From contig CACXXT010000036.1 in NCBI GenBank assembly GCA_902771725.1, positions 1 to 33,916 of the forward strand: a stretch of 33,916 nt of DNA, given 5' to 3'. How positions within the stretch are numbered: position 1 is the first letter of the stretch; each line of letters starts with the position of its first letter. The notes beneath the pieces are model-generated. The model worked only from the letters and a program-made list of their open reading frames with translations, was not told the origin of the DNA and searched no databases. Positions 23,550 through 31,914 of the stretch are shown here, one piece after another. Source of the stretch: an uncultured Bacteroidales bacterium (GTDB lineage: Bacteria > Bacteroidota > Bacteroidia > Bacteroidales > Bacteroidaceae). A program made the position numbers and the translations under genes.

Positions 23550-25481
23550 ATGAAAGTACAATATGCTTTTTTCTGCGCCTTAATGGCCCTGACAACACTC
23601 TTCTGTGGCTGTAGCGAAGACGAACCTCTAACCATCAACGGGAACTCTGGAAGCGGTTCCGAAGACAATCCCGCAGGCTCTGTGGACGTATCCAGTTCTG
23701 CGGCCTCTGACGTGCTGGGATTCAGCGTTGCCTTCGACACCTCAGAGAAATCCACTTTCCTCAACGGCGGCGAAACCGTGCCCACGGACAGCGCCGACGC
23801 GGACTTCGAGAACTTCGCAGAGAACTTCACCACGGAGCACACCATTTATATTACTTACAACGAAGGCACGGCCACGATAGAGGGAATGATCGAGGGTGTG
23901 AACATCAACGCCACCTCGGCTGATGTGGTCGTGTCTTCTTCCATCAAAGGCGTCACCTACGTCCTCTCGGGCAGCAGCAGCGACGGCTCGTTCCGCATGG
24001 AGGATGGCACGGACGACAAGAAATTCGGCCTCATCCTCAAGGATTTAAGTCTGACGAAAGTCGGCGCACCCGCCATCAATATCCAGCCCTCCAAGCGCTG
24101 CTACCTGCAGATCCAAGGCACCAACTCACTCGCCGACAACGGCACCTACGCCAGCTCCGACGAGGATCGCAAAGGCTGCATCTTCAGCGAGGGCAAGCTC
24201 CTCATCAGCGGCACCTCAGGCTCCACCCTCAGCGTTCGCTCCGAGACCAAGCACGCCATCTGCTCCGACGACTTCGTCTGGATCCACGATGGTGCCGACC
24301 TCACCCTCATCAGTCAGGCCAAGGACGGCATCCACGCCAACGACAGCGTGGTTGTCAGCGGTGGCTACGTCAGCATCACCACCACCGATGGCGACGGCAT
24401 AGACAGCGAAGGCGGCATCAGCCTCAGCGGTGGCCTTCTGCACATCAATGCGGGCGGCGACACCCATAAAGGCATCAAGTCCGATGCCGACATCCTCATT
24501 TCCGGTGGCAAGCAAGTGATAATGACTTCAGGAGCAGCCGTCTACGACTCCTCGGAAGCCGACTATTCCTCCTGCAGCGCCTTGAAGGCCGACGGCAACA
24601 TCACCATCAGCGGAGGACATTTCCTCGCCCAAAGCACAGGCACCGGCGGCAAGGGCATTAAAGCCGATGGCCAGCTCACCATCAGCGGAGGCACCATAGA
24701 AGTCGCCACGACTGGAAAACGCGTTGGCAGCGGGAGCACCACCAGCTCGCCAAAAGGCATCAAGGCCGACGGAATCCTGACCATCAGCGGCGGCAATGTG
24801 GCCGTACGACTCAGCGGAACAGGCGACGGCACAGAGGGCATCGAAGGCAAGTCCGATATGTACATCACCGGAGGTTGCACCGCAGTCTACTCCTACGACG
24901 ATGCCATCAACGCCGCCGGAAACCTCTATATCCAGAATGGTTACGTCTACGCACAGAGCCTGAACAACGACGCCATCGACGCCAACAAGAACCTCTACCT
25001 GCAAGGCGGCAACGTCGTAGCCATCGGTGCCGGAGCACCCGAGAATGCACTCGATGCTGCCGAAGGCTACAGCATCTACGTCCAAGGCGGCAACGTCTTC
25101 GGCATTGGCGGCAGCACAGCCCAGACCGCCAGCAGCAGCCAGCAGGCCAGCATCGCCTTCAATGCCAGCGTCAGCGGCAAGACCATCGGTCTGTTCGACC
25201 CCAGCGGCAACGGCCTTTTCGCCGTCAGCGTGCCCTCCACTTCCGGCTCTGCCTGCTACATGACTGCCAGCGGCATGACCGCAGGTTCCTCCTACACCGT
25301 CCGCAGCGGAGTCAGCGTCAGCGGCGGCACCACCTGGTGCGGCATCAATGTCGACGGCACCCTCTCCGGCGGCTCCTCGGTCACCACCGCCACGACACAT
25401 AAAGCCCCAATCAGTTCATTAGAGCATTACGCGCCAACCATAATTCTCCGTGCATTTGTGTCTCTGTATCCCCGAAAATGA
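23550..25481 (+). CDS. Cthe_2159-like beta-helical carbohydrate-binding lipoprotein
   Basis: 643 residues from the ATG at 23550; the upstream frame runs through the promoter. MKVQYAFFCALMALTTLFCGC is a lipoprotein signal with the lipid-bearing Cys near residue 21. After a Ser/Gly/Asp-rich linker, a VDVSSSAASD...FSVAFDTSEKSTFLNGGE region leads into a long right-handed beta-helix. Its turns repeat the patterns GIKADG-LTISGG, KDGIHANDSVVVSGG and GDGIDSEGGISLSGG. This is the pattern of the Cthe_2159 / carbohydrate-binding domain-containing family, whose founder binds cellulose and polygalacturonate. It is inferred to sit on the outer membrane and bind pectin-like glycans. The end of the frame (after GSSVTTATT) is unlike the rest and runs to within six bases of the convergent GH106 stop, so the true C-terminus may have been altered. 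Confidence 0.82.
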   Translation: MKVQYAFFCALMALTTLFCGCSEDEPLTINGNSGSGSEDNPAGSVDVSSSAASDVLGFSVAFDTSEKSTFLNGGETVPTDSADADFENFAENFTTEHTIYITYNEGTATIEGMIEGVNINATSADVVVSSSIKGVTYVLSGSSSDGSFRMEDGTDDKKFGLILKDLSLTKVGAPAINIQPSKRCYLQIQGTNSLADNGTYASSDEDRKGCIFSEGKLLISGTSGSTLSVRSETKHAICSDDFVWIHDGADLTLISQAKDGIHANDSVVVSGGYVSITTTDGDGIDSEGGISLSGGLLHINAGGDTHKGIKSDADILISGGKQVIMTSGAAVYDSSEADYSSCSALKADGNITISGGHFLAQSTGTGGKGIKADGQLTISGGTIEVATTGKRVGSGSTTSSPKGIKADGILTISGGNVAVRLSGTGDGTEGIEGKSDMYITGGCTAVYSYDDAINAAGNLYIQNGYVYAQSLNNDAIDANKNLYLQGGNVVAIGAGAPENALDAAEGYSIYVQGGNVFGIGGSTAQTASSSQQASIAFNASVSGKTIGLFDPSGNGLFAVSVPSTSGSACYMTASGMTAGSSYTVRSGVSVSGGTTWCGINVDGTLSGGSSVTTATTHKAPISSLEHYAPTIILRAFVSLYPRK

Positions 25482-25487
25482 ATAAGT

Positions 25488-28400
25488 CTAAGGACTTTTC
25501 CTTCTCCCACTCGTCCCCGTCGAGAACTCACTGACACTGACCGGCCCGATGAGTCCGGAAGGGCGCAGGGGTTGCCGGGCGGAGGGTCCGTGGATGACCC
25601 ATGTGCGGCGCTGGGACTGAGGTAAAGCGGCATCGAAGACGAGCCTGTTGAACCAGGTACTGGTAACCTGAACGCGAAGGTCGTTGATGCCTCGGCGAAC
25701 ATACCGGGTGATGTCGGTCGCGTAGGGGGCAGCCCAGAGCGTATCGACAATCTGTCCGTTCACGCTGACGACGGCTATCTCCTCGACGTTTCCCAACTGA
25801 AGGACGTAGCGGGATGCCTTCTTCTTGCGTTTCAGCCGGAATTCCGTCTCATAAGTGGCGGTACCCGAGAAGGCTTTTCCCTCGAGGCTGAGGGGAAGGT
25901 CTTTCCAGGGCTGCATCCGGCTGAGGGTCAGTGGTGCTTCAATACCCCAGCCCTTCGGGAAGGTCAGCGTCCAAGGGCCATTGAGCGGGGCAGACGCGAT
26001 GAGGGCGGGAGGTGTGAAAGGACGTAGCTGACGGTCATGCCGGAAGACGACGAAGACCATCTCGCCCTGTTGCAGGCAGAGGTTGACATCGGTGTAGGCT
26101 CCGTCGGCGCGCGCCTCGGCCGTCTGTACGCGCCCGTTCATGGGATTCCAGATCTCTACGCCACCCGTCTGACGGAAGCTGACGGTGCCCTGAAACGCCT
26201 GTTCCTGCTGCGGGCAAACCATATACCAGTCGGCTCCTTCGATTTGCCTGTGCAGCCATCGGATGTCGGCCGGCTTGACGTCTGGCTGTAGCCCCAGTCG
26301 TTGCAAGTGGCGTCCGAGGTGTTCTGCATCGGGGTCGGTGATCACCCGTCCTCCAGCCTCTGTCAGTGTCTGAAGTCGCCGACGCGTCTCAGGCGTCAGT
26401 CGTCGGGTCTCTGGTAGCCACAGGACATCATAAGTGATGCCTTCGGGTGTGGTCCAACAACCATTTTCTACGGATATGCGGTGGAGCAGAGCGTCAGTGT
26501 TGCAGTAGTCGTAGTTGAAGCCTTGAGGAAAGGCAGCGTATTGGTCGGGTTTCTGCTGAATCTCGTCGCCTAAGAACCAGAGGACGGAGCTGACGGGGCG
26601 ACCGCGTTCAAGCATGAAAGCGCAACGAGCCAGATAGGTGTTGAAACTGCGCATGAAGGGCCACCACGTCTGCTTGCGCAGGAAGGGTGTGCCGATATTC
26701 CCGCCAAAAGATGTGCCGGGGAAATAGCGGTCGGCGTCGGGGTTGTGCGTATAGGTATGAAAAATGGTGTGAGTGACACCTTCCACCATGTTCTGATTGG
26801 CCACCTCACGGAGCATGCTCAAGTGTTCGTCCCAGGTGAGATCGAAGGAGGTGAAGGATTCGGCCGAGACACGGGGCTTGCCATACATGCGCGCTGCCGA
26901 GGCTGTGGCGCGGATGGGTTTGTAATTATGGTTGGAGAGCCAATGGCTGAAGGGTTGCCAGTACTCGGTCATGGGGACATCGGCGTATTTGTAGAACTCC
27001 ATCGGTTCGGCGGGAAAGATGTCGCCGGCCGCGGTCTCATAGCTGACGGTCAACCCTTTCTCGCGGGCCAGCCGTGCCATCGTTCCATAGAAGTTCTGGC
27101 AGAACAAATCATTGAGTGTCCGCCTCCAGTCGGAAAGGAATTGGCCAGTCTGTTCGCGGCTGTCGAGCACCCATCCGAAGAGGGCGGGCAACCAGGAGGT
27201 GAGGTCGTAGTGCCGCCGCGAACGGAACTCCTGTGGCATGTAGCGAGTCCAGGTCTGCGACGAACATTCCCAACTGTCCAGGAGCAGATTGTTCACGAGC
27301 CCGTGCAGTGGGCCGTCCACCAGTCGCCCGATGTAGCTGCGGAACTGGTAGCAGACATAGGCCGTGTCAAACTTATTGACTTCCCAGCCTGTGGCTTCGG
27401 CCGGGGCTGGTCCATTGCGCCTGCCCGTGTTCACATGCCCGATGCGCAGGATAGTCCATGGACCTTGTGGGGCTTTCCAGCGCAGCCGTCCCTGCGGATC
27501 CATCATGCCCGTGAGTTCGACGACGTCCTCTCTCCTGACGAAGCAGGCGTCATCTTCGGTCAGGGCGATTGTAGGCAGCAGGGAGCGCGACGTCCAGCCG
27601 GCCTCCATCTCCCAGTTGTGACCGCGCGCGGCCGTCGAGAAGCGCAGGCTCGAGAGATTCATGGGGTGGAGGTTGACAATCTCGAGGATATAGGTGTCGT
27701 CGTCTGCAGGCGCAAGGGCAAAGGTCATCGTGTGCTGGTTGTCCTGCCAGTTGGCACGGGGGAAGTCGCTATCGAGCACCACCTTCTGCCGGGCCGTAGT
27801 GATGCGCAGGTGAATGTCCGGTTGCACACCGAACTCATGGTTGAAATTGTCTATGGGATTGAACACAACGCTACGGGCATGGCGCCCGTCCTTCAGGCGG
27901 AGGCTGACGCGATGGGGGCGGTCGGGCGTAGTGGGTTGAAGGGTGAATCCTTTTCTATTTATCAGTAACTGCCGCCATTCGTCGGGGTGCTCGTCGGCCT
28001 GGACTGAGACAACGTCGCAGAAGCGGGGCGAATCATTGAGCGGAGTGGGAAAGGCCAACACGGCGACGTCGCGCCAATCGCGCCAGGCCTCGGAATGAGG
28101 ATGAGCCAGCAGGGTGTCTATCAGCTCACCTCCCTGAATGTCAGCACGGACACAGCTCAGGTGGCGCATGGCCTGTTCGGGCTTGATCCAAGGGCCGCCG
28201 CTGGTGGCCCAGCCGGGACAGGTCTGCAGGCTGAAACGAAGGCCCAGCCGATGTGCCTCCTGAGCCGTGTGCTTGACCAGGGCCTCCCACTTCGGACTGA
28301 GACATTCAATATGTTCCTCCGTACCGGGCCAGTCGGCGGGGTCGCCCACTTTTCCGTGGAAAAACTGAATGCCCTGAATGCCAGACGCTGCAATGGCTTC

Positions 28401-28625
28401 CAGGTCTTGCGTTATGCCATCTTGGCGGACACTGCCGTTGAGGAAATGAAACCACGTCTCAGGATAGAAGATGCGGGCGGGATGAAGGAAAGACGCCTCG
28501 TCGGCCGTGCCGAAAGGGCTATACAACTGCGCGGAGTCCGGTGTGGCTCTATAGATGTCATACGGCCCTGCCGCGAGCGGTGCCGTCACTATCAGGCCGA
28601 TTAGTAAAGCAAGTTTATGTTTCAT
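25488..28625 (-). CDS. GH106 alpha-L-rhamnosidase
   Basis: 1045 residues with signal peptide MKHKLALLIGLIVTAPLAAG. The sequence fits glycoside hydrolase family 106: an early PARIFYPETWFHFLNGSVRQ with GITQDLEAIAASGIQGIQFF, the LQTCPGWATSGGPWIKPEQA loop, the central LLLDSWECSSQTWT with candidate acidic residues, SYETAAGDIFPAEPMEFYKY, and SAESFTSFDLTWDEHLSMLR. A C-terminal beta-sandwich contains GTATYETEFRLKR and VSVNGQIVDTLWAAPYATDI. It is expected to release terminal rhamnose from rhamnogalacturonan-type pectins or glycosides, in the periplasm. A -7 box (TAATTTTG) is at 28673-28680. It converges on the beta-helical lipoprotein gene with only six bases between the stop codons. Confidence 0.88.
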   Translation of the reverse strand: MKHKLALLIGLIVTAPLAAGPYDIYRATPDSAQLYSPFGTADEASFLHPARIFYPETWFHFLNGSVRQDGITQDLEAIAASGIQGIQFFHGKVGDPADWPGTEEHIECLSPKWEALVKHTAQEAHRLGLRFSLQTCPGWATSGGPWIKPEQAMRHLSCVRADIQGGELIDTLLAHPHSEAWRDWRDVAVLAFPTPLNDSPRFCDVVSVQADEHPDEWRQLLINRKGFTLQPTTPDRPHRVSLRLKDGRHARSVVFNPIDNFNHEFGVQPDIHLRITTARQKVVLDSDFPRANWQDNQHTMTFALAPADDDTYILEIVNLHPMNLSSLRFSTAARGHNWEMEAGWTSRSLLPTIALTEDDACFVRREDVVELTGMMDPQGRLRWKAPQGPWTILRIGHVNTGRRNGPAPAEATGWEVNKFDTAYVCYQFRSYIGRLVDGPLHGLVNNLLLDSWECSSQTWTRYMPQEFRSRRHYDLTSWLPALFGWVLDSREQTGQFLSDWRRTLNDLFCQNFYGTMARLAREKGLTVSYETAAGDIFPAEPMEFYKYADVPMTEYWQPFSHWLSNHNYKPIRATASAARMYGKPRVSAESFTSFDLTWDEHLSMLREVANQNMVEGVTHTIFHTYTHNPDADRYFPGTSFGGNIGTPFLRKQTWWPFMRSFNTYLARCAFMLERGRPVSSVLWFLGDEIQQKPDQYAAFPQGFNYDYCNTDALLHRISVENGCWTTPEGITYDVLWLPETRRLTPETRRRLQTLTEAGGRVITDPDAEHLGRHLQRLGLQPDVKPADIRWLHRQIEGADWYMVCPQQEQAFQGTVSFRQTGGVEIWNPMNGRVQTAEARADGAYTDVNLCLQQGEMVFVVFRHDRQLRPFTPPALIASAPLNGPWTLTFPKGWGIEAPLTLSRMQPWKDLPLSLEGKAFSGTATYETEFRLKRKKKASRYVLQLGNVEEIAVVSVNGQIVDTLWAAPYATDITRYVRRGINDLRVQVTSTWFNRLVFDAALPQSQRRTWVIHGPSARQPLRPSGLIGPVSVSEFSTGTSGRRKSP

Positions 28626-28960
28626 GTAGGTTTGTTCCTAAAGTAATATGCCGACAAGTGTTATTCTGGGCACAAAATTAGGAAAAAGGATTGGTGTATG
28701 CTCACCCTTACCTATTAATATATGTTAAACAGCCAAAATCATCGGAGAGAAGGCATAGACCTTTCTGGTAATCCAAGGCGATGGGACGTTTCCTATTGTT
28801 TGTTGTTAGGACACGGAGGCACTGCGGCACAGAATAAAACGATAACACGATGGTTCCGCACAAAAACTTTTTTCAATAACTATACACACTACACAGCAGC
28901 CACCCACTTCTTCGTCGATAGTAGGTGGCTGCAGACCGGCATTTTGCCTTCTCAAGCTAC
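28626..28960. other. Intergenic stretch of about 335 bp
   Basis: It holds the GH106 -7 box (TAATTTTG, minus strand, 28673-28680) and, at the other end, the hairpin after the small lipoprotein gene (28896-28932). Between them I see only AT-rich sequence with short open frames lacking coding character; no RNA gene is recognised. Confidence 0.6.
28896..28932 (-). terminator. Thirteen-pair hairpin after the small lipoprotein gene
   Basis: Arms 28896-28908 and 28920-28932 pair along their whole length with one G-T wobble, around an 11-base loop. It lies about 28 bp downstream of the lipoprotein stop, at the end of the 30-kb minus-strand gene run. No strong T-tract follows, so it may be a stability element rather than a classic terminator. 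Confidence 0.6.
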
Positions 28961-29203
28961 TCAATTTCGGGATAGCACCACCGCAGGATACACCTCTTTC
29001 AGCACATCTGCCAAGTACTGTGCTTTCTCCAAGGGCGCTCCATCATAGCGAAAGACATGAACGGTCAGAAGCTGCTTTTCCGAAACAACCGTTTCCGACT
29101 TCAAACTCTTTTCGCCTTTCGCGACCTCTTTGGGTTGCGGATTTCCGCAGGCAGCAAACAGCAAACCTGCTGTCAGTAACGTTGCAAATACTGCCTTTTT
29201 CAT
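28961..29203 (-). CDS. Small predicted lipoprotein
   Basis: 80 residues starting MKKAVFATLLTAGLLFAACG, a lipoprotein signal peptide with the lipidated Cys19. The mature part is short: a Lys/Glu-rich linker (PKEVAKGEKSLKSETVVSEK) and a 35-residue segment LLTVHVFRYDGAPLEKAQYL...VYPAVVLS, which may fold as a small alpha/beta unit. No family is recognised. It starts 12 bp after the sirtuin stop and is probably co-transcribed with it. Confidence 0.65.
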   Translation of the reverse strand: MKKAVFATLLTAGLLFAACGNPQPKEVAKGEKSLKSETVVSEKQLLTVHVFRYDGAPLEKAQYLADVLKEVYPAVVLSRN

Positions 29204-29215
29204 ATTTATTTCATG

Positions 29216-29944
29216 TCAGTTACAAGCCTTTATTCCAATAGCCCCACTTTTGATTCTCTCCACAAGATAAGCCATTCCCTCACCGGCTGTAGCCCGGATA
29301 GCCTCAAAGCCCATAGCTTCGCACGCCATCACTTCCTTCGGGTCTATGACAAACTTAGGCACCTCCTTGTAGACATATCGCACCAAATCAGCAGCAGGCA
29401 TAACCGCCAGAGACGTGCCCACCACCACAAAGACATCAGCATGGAGAGCAGCCTCCTGTGCCTCTTCCATTCTCAGAGCCCGTTCGCCAAAGAGTACCGT
29501 GTAAGGACGTAGCTGCGACTCATCCCCAGCCTTATCCCCCAGCCGAATGGGCTCGGTCAGCGGATAGTCTTCCACAAAGCGAGGGTCATGAGGAGACTTC
29601 GTAGAACAGACCTTTGTCAGATTCCCATGCACGTGAATGACATTCGTGCTGCCAGCCCGCTCATGCAGGTTATCCACATTCTGGGTGATTACCGTCACCT
29701 GATATTCCCGTTCCAGTTCTGCTATCAGCCGATGAGCCCTATTTGGTTCCGCCTCCGCCAGTTTCTTCCGACGCCAGTTGTAAAAGTCTAGGAAATCCTG
29801 GGGATACTTGTAATACCCCTCCGTACTGGCCAAAAACCTCCAGCTCTTGTTATTCCACAAACCATCTTTGCCGCGAAATGTCGTCAGCCCACTTTCCACA
29901 CTGATACCAGCACCAGTCAGGAACACAATATGTCTTCGCTCCAT
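29216..29944 (-). CDS. Sir2-family NAD-dependent protein deacylase (zinc-ligand-poor)
   Basis: 242 residues from the ATG at 29944; a TTG two codons upstream is less likely. Sirtuin motifs are all present: GAGISVESGLTTFRG (11-25), TQNVDNLHERAG (88-98), catalytic His106 in HVHG, LRPYTVLFGE, and VVVGTSLAVMPAADLV. Sirtuins remove acyl groups from lysines using NAD+. The usual zinc module of four cysteines is missing: only Cys113 remains where two CxxC pairs are expected, and GDKAGDESQLRP occupies the second site. Zinc-less sirtuins of this kind do occur in Bacteroidetes. It follows the metallopeptidase-like gene by 78 bp on the same strand. Confidence 0.88.
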   Translation of the reverse strand: MERRHIVFLTGAGISVESGLTTFRGKDGLWNNKSWRFLASTEGYYKYPQDFLDFYNWRRKKLAEAEPNRAHRLIAELEREYQVTVITQNVDNLHERAGSTNVIHVHGNLTKVCSTKSPHDPRFVEDYPLTEPIRLGDKAGDESQLRPYTVLFGERALRMEEAQEAALHADVFVVVGTSLAVMPAADLVRYVYKEVPKFVIDPKEVMACEAMGFEAIRATAGEGMAYLVERIKSGAIGIKACN

Positions 29945-30022
29945 ATTCAAAACAATCTATATAACTTATTATTATAGACGCCTCTTTATGGAAGAATCTA
30001 TCAGGAAGTGACCCCTTTGTTA

Positions 30023-30649
30023 TCAGTATACTCTTAGCTCTGCTTTTCTCAGATCATCAATGTGACGTTGACGGTACTCAAGGAACAATTGAAAGTATTC
30101 CTCGATGTCCAAGGGCTTTCGGTGCATTATATGCATGTAACCTTCTTGTTTTCCGTATGTCGCATATTCCCAACGGAGTTTTCCTGTTGGATGAGTCCCA
30201 GATCCTGTGCTTTGTTTCATCAATTCACTAAGGATCAACGAGATGTCTTGCCCTTCCAAGGCCGCACGTACACCCATAAAATAATCTGCAACGAGTTCAC
30301 CTTCCCATTGTCCGAAGTCTGGACCTGGCAGAAGTCGATTCTGAAAATATCTATGAGCGCATTCATGTGTAAAGACTGCCGTGAACCCTGTATAGTTGTT
30401 CACCCCCAATCCTTTTAACTGTTGCAAATCGAAACAAAGAACATCGTCATCCATTCTATCCCTGTCCCAATTCTTGAACATGGTCTCACCTTCTGGATTA
30501 GAAGTCATATCTTCTATCGTCCTTGGCATAGGTATGCCAAAGAAATCACAGGCGGATTGAATACCTTTGATGCATTCTTCTTCCGTCAATCCATATTTGC
30601 TTTTATAGAGCAAGTTCTTCACAAAAGCTCTGACATCTGTTAATACCAT
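30023..30649 (-). CDS. M48-like HExxH metallopeptidase
   Basis: 208 residues with no signal peptide or membrane helix. The zinc-peptidase signature is clear: HECAH at 95-99, the second metal-ligand motif ELVAD at 118-122 within WEGELVADYFMGVRAAL, and a THP motif at 152-154 with an Arg five residues on (THPTGKLRWEYATYG). This HExxH / ExxAD / THPxxxxR layout is that of M48-type and minimal gluzincin peptidases. The N-terminal ~90 residues are a small helical and mixed region without a recognised family. It is the last of a tight minus-strand run, starting nine bases after the Sel1-like gene. It may process a partner from the same operon; no substrate is known. Confidence 0.65.
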   Translation of the reverse strand: MVLTDVRAFVKNLLYKSKYGLTEEECIKGIQSACDFFGIPMPRTIEDMTSNPEGETMFKNWDRDRMDDDVLCFDLQQLKGLGVNNYTGFTAVFTHECAHRYFQNRLLPGPDFGQWEGELVADYFMGVRAALEGQDISLILSELMKQSTGSGTHPTGKLRWEYATYGKQEGYMHIMHRKPLDIEEYFQLFLEYRQRHIDDLRKAELRVY

Positions 30650-30658
30650 AATCCTATG

Positions 30659-31171
30659 TTAATTTGATAGCCAATACTTACTATTATCGATATTCTTAAA
30701 TTTCTTGAAAAGGTCGGTGTCAAAATCTACAGATACTTCAAGGCTATATTCTGCAACCAACTCTTTTGCCCAAAGACAACCATTATGAGCAGAACAATTT
30801 AGCAATTTGGCTGCTTTTGAACGTATTTGAGGTGTGACAGTTCCGCGGTAAAGTAAATACCCAAGTATTGCCATCGCCCATCTATTACCATCTGAAACAT
30901 AAATCTCAAGCTGCTCAATGGCATCCGCACTCACCAATGCATGATCGCTTATTGGCAACTCCCAAGGAGTAAAAGAACGCAAATAATGAATAACGTCTTT
31001 TGCCCACAGGACATTCTTTCCATCTCCTGCATGTACGAGTGCCTTGCAACCTTCCTTAACATCACCGACTATGTCTATGAGATACACGCCAAGCCAGGCT
31101 ATTGCAAATCCATTACCTTTATTCGCGTCATCTATTAATTGATTATAGGATATTTCTTGCATATTACACAT
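30659..31171 (-). CDS. Sel1-like helical-repeat protein
   Basis: 170 residues from the ATG at 31171, two bases after the TAA of the preceding gene; a second ATG at 31162 is possible. The protein is helical. It has units reminiscent of Sel1/TPR-like repeats: DANKGNGFAIAWLGVYLIDI near the N-terminus, GNRWAMAILGYLLYRGTVTP and SAHNGCLWAKELVAEYSLEV further on. Such repeats mediate protein-protein contacts. It is cytoplasmic by lack of a signal. Its position between the zinc-finger protein and the metallopeptidase suggests an adaptor or scaffold role, which is inference only. Confidence 0.55.
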   Translation of the reverse strand: MCNMQEISYNQLIDDANKGNGFAIAWLGVYLIDIVGDVKEGCKALVHAGDGKNVLWAKDVIHYLRSFTPWELPISDHALVSADAIEQLEIYVSDGNRWAMAILGYLLYRGTVTPQIRSKAAKLLNCSAHNGCLWAKELVAEYSLEVSVDFDTDLFKKFKNIDNSKYWLSN

Positions 31172-31173
31172 TT

Positions 31174-31905
31174 TTACGGGTTCATACTCTCCAACTGACT
31201 TAGTTCATATTGTGCTTGTAGCAACCGCCGCTGGTAATCATGTTTTAATTCTATTTGACCGCTATAAGCCATCCGAGCAGAGACGTCCAGCCCCTTCAGT
31301 CGCATCATCCTTTCGTCCCAGGTTGCCTGTTCTATCTTAGCTTGCAATTCAGCAATAGTCCTGCGCAACGCTTCTATCTTACGTTGGCGACTCATTCCAA
31401 CATTCTGATTTTGACCACCGCCATAAACTACATTTGACAGACTACTCCTTGGTCGAAGTGGAATGTAGCATTTCTGACACTCGCCTGTACCATTACAAAT
31501 TTGGCATGAAGAAATCGTATGTGTCTGGGGATTTCTCTGAACACCACTGCCACTACACTGCACACACTTATGGCTACCATGACACTCCGGACACTCACCT
31601 GGAGCATAAATCCTCAGGTTCAAATCCCAACGTTTCTTTATTGAATCCCCTTTTCCGAGAATCACGAAGTAATCGTCCTGACACCAGTCCCATCCACAGG
31701 TGTCGTAGTTGAAAGTAAACGACTCATTTGGTTTTAATTTCAATTGACGACGGACTTGTGTTGGCTGTTGCCCTGTACTATCTATGATTGCACAATCAAA
31801 GATTTCATTGGTTATCATGTTGTCGCACTTCAGAGTGAAAGAAATTGCTTTCTTACCTCCCTGGTGTAGCGAACGGAACCATTCAAAAGAACCTACTAAT
31901 CCCAT
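31174..31905 (-). CDS. Unknown-domain / DnaJ-like zinc-finger / coiled-coil protein
   Basis: 243 residues. Residues 1-100 are a beta-rich domain of unknown family (FTLKCDNMITNEIFDCAIID, then WCQDDYFVILGKGDSIKKRW). Next are four CxxC pairs at 105/108, 114/117, 134/137 and 143/146, spaced like the DnaJ cysteine-rich domain (CPECHG, CVQCSGSG, CQICNGTG, CQKC), so two zinc ions are likely. Residues about 175-240 are Gln/Arg/Glu-rich and predicted to form a coiled coil (RKIEALRRTIAELQAKIEQA). The first 150 residues are clearly paralogous to the next protein upstream. A chaperone-like or adaptor role is possible. No J-domain is present. Confidence 0.6.
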   Translation of the reverse strand: MGLVGSFEWFRSLHQGGKKAISFTLKCDNMITNEIFDCAIIDSTGQQPTQVRRQLKLKPNESFTFNYDTCGWDWCQDDYFVILGKGDSIKKRWDLNLRIYAPGECPECHGSHKCVQCSGSGVQRNPQTHTISSCQICNGTGECQKCYIPLRPRSSLSNVVYGGGQNQNVGMSRQRKIEALRRTIAELQAKIEQATWDERMMRLKGLDVSARMAYSGQIELKHDYQRRLLQAQYELSQLESMNP

Positions 31906-31914
31906 AACATTCTA

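Noticed and set aside
26745..27968. Long open frame antisense to the GH106 gene
   Set aside because: Shadow of a well-supported glycoside hydrolase in a GC-rich gene.
28722..29048. Possible 108-residue protein in the intergenic region
   Set aside because: Low-quality composition, no ribosome-binding or promoter signal, and it overlaps the small lipoprotein gene and the terminator-like hairpin.
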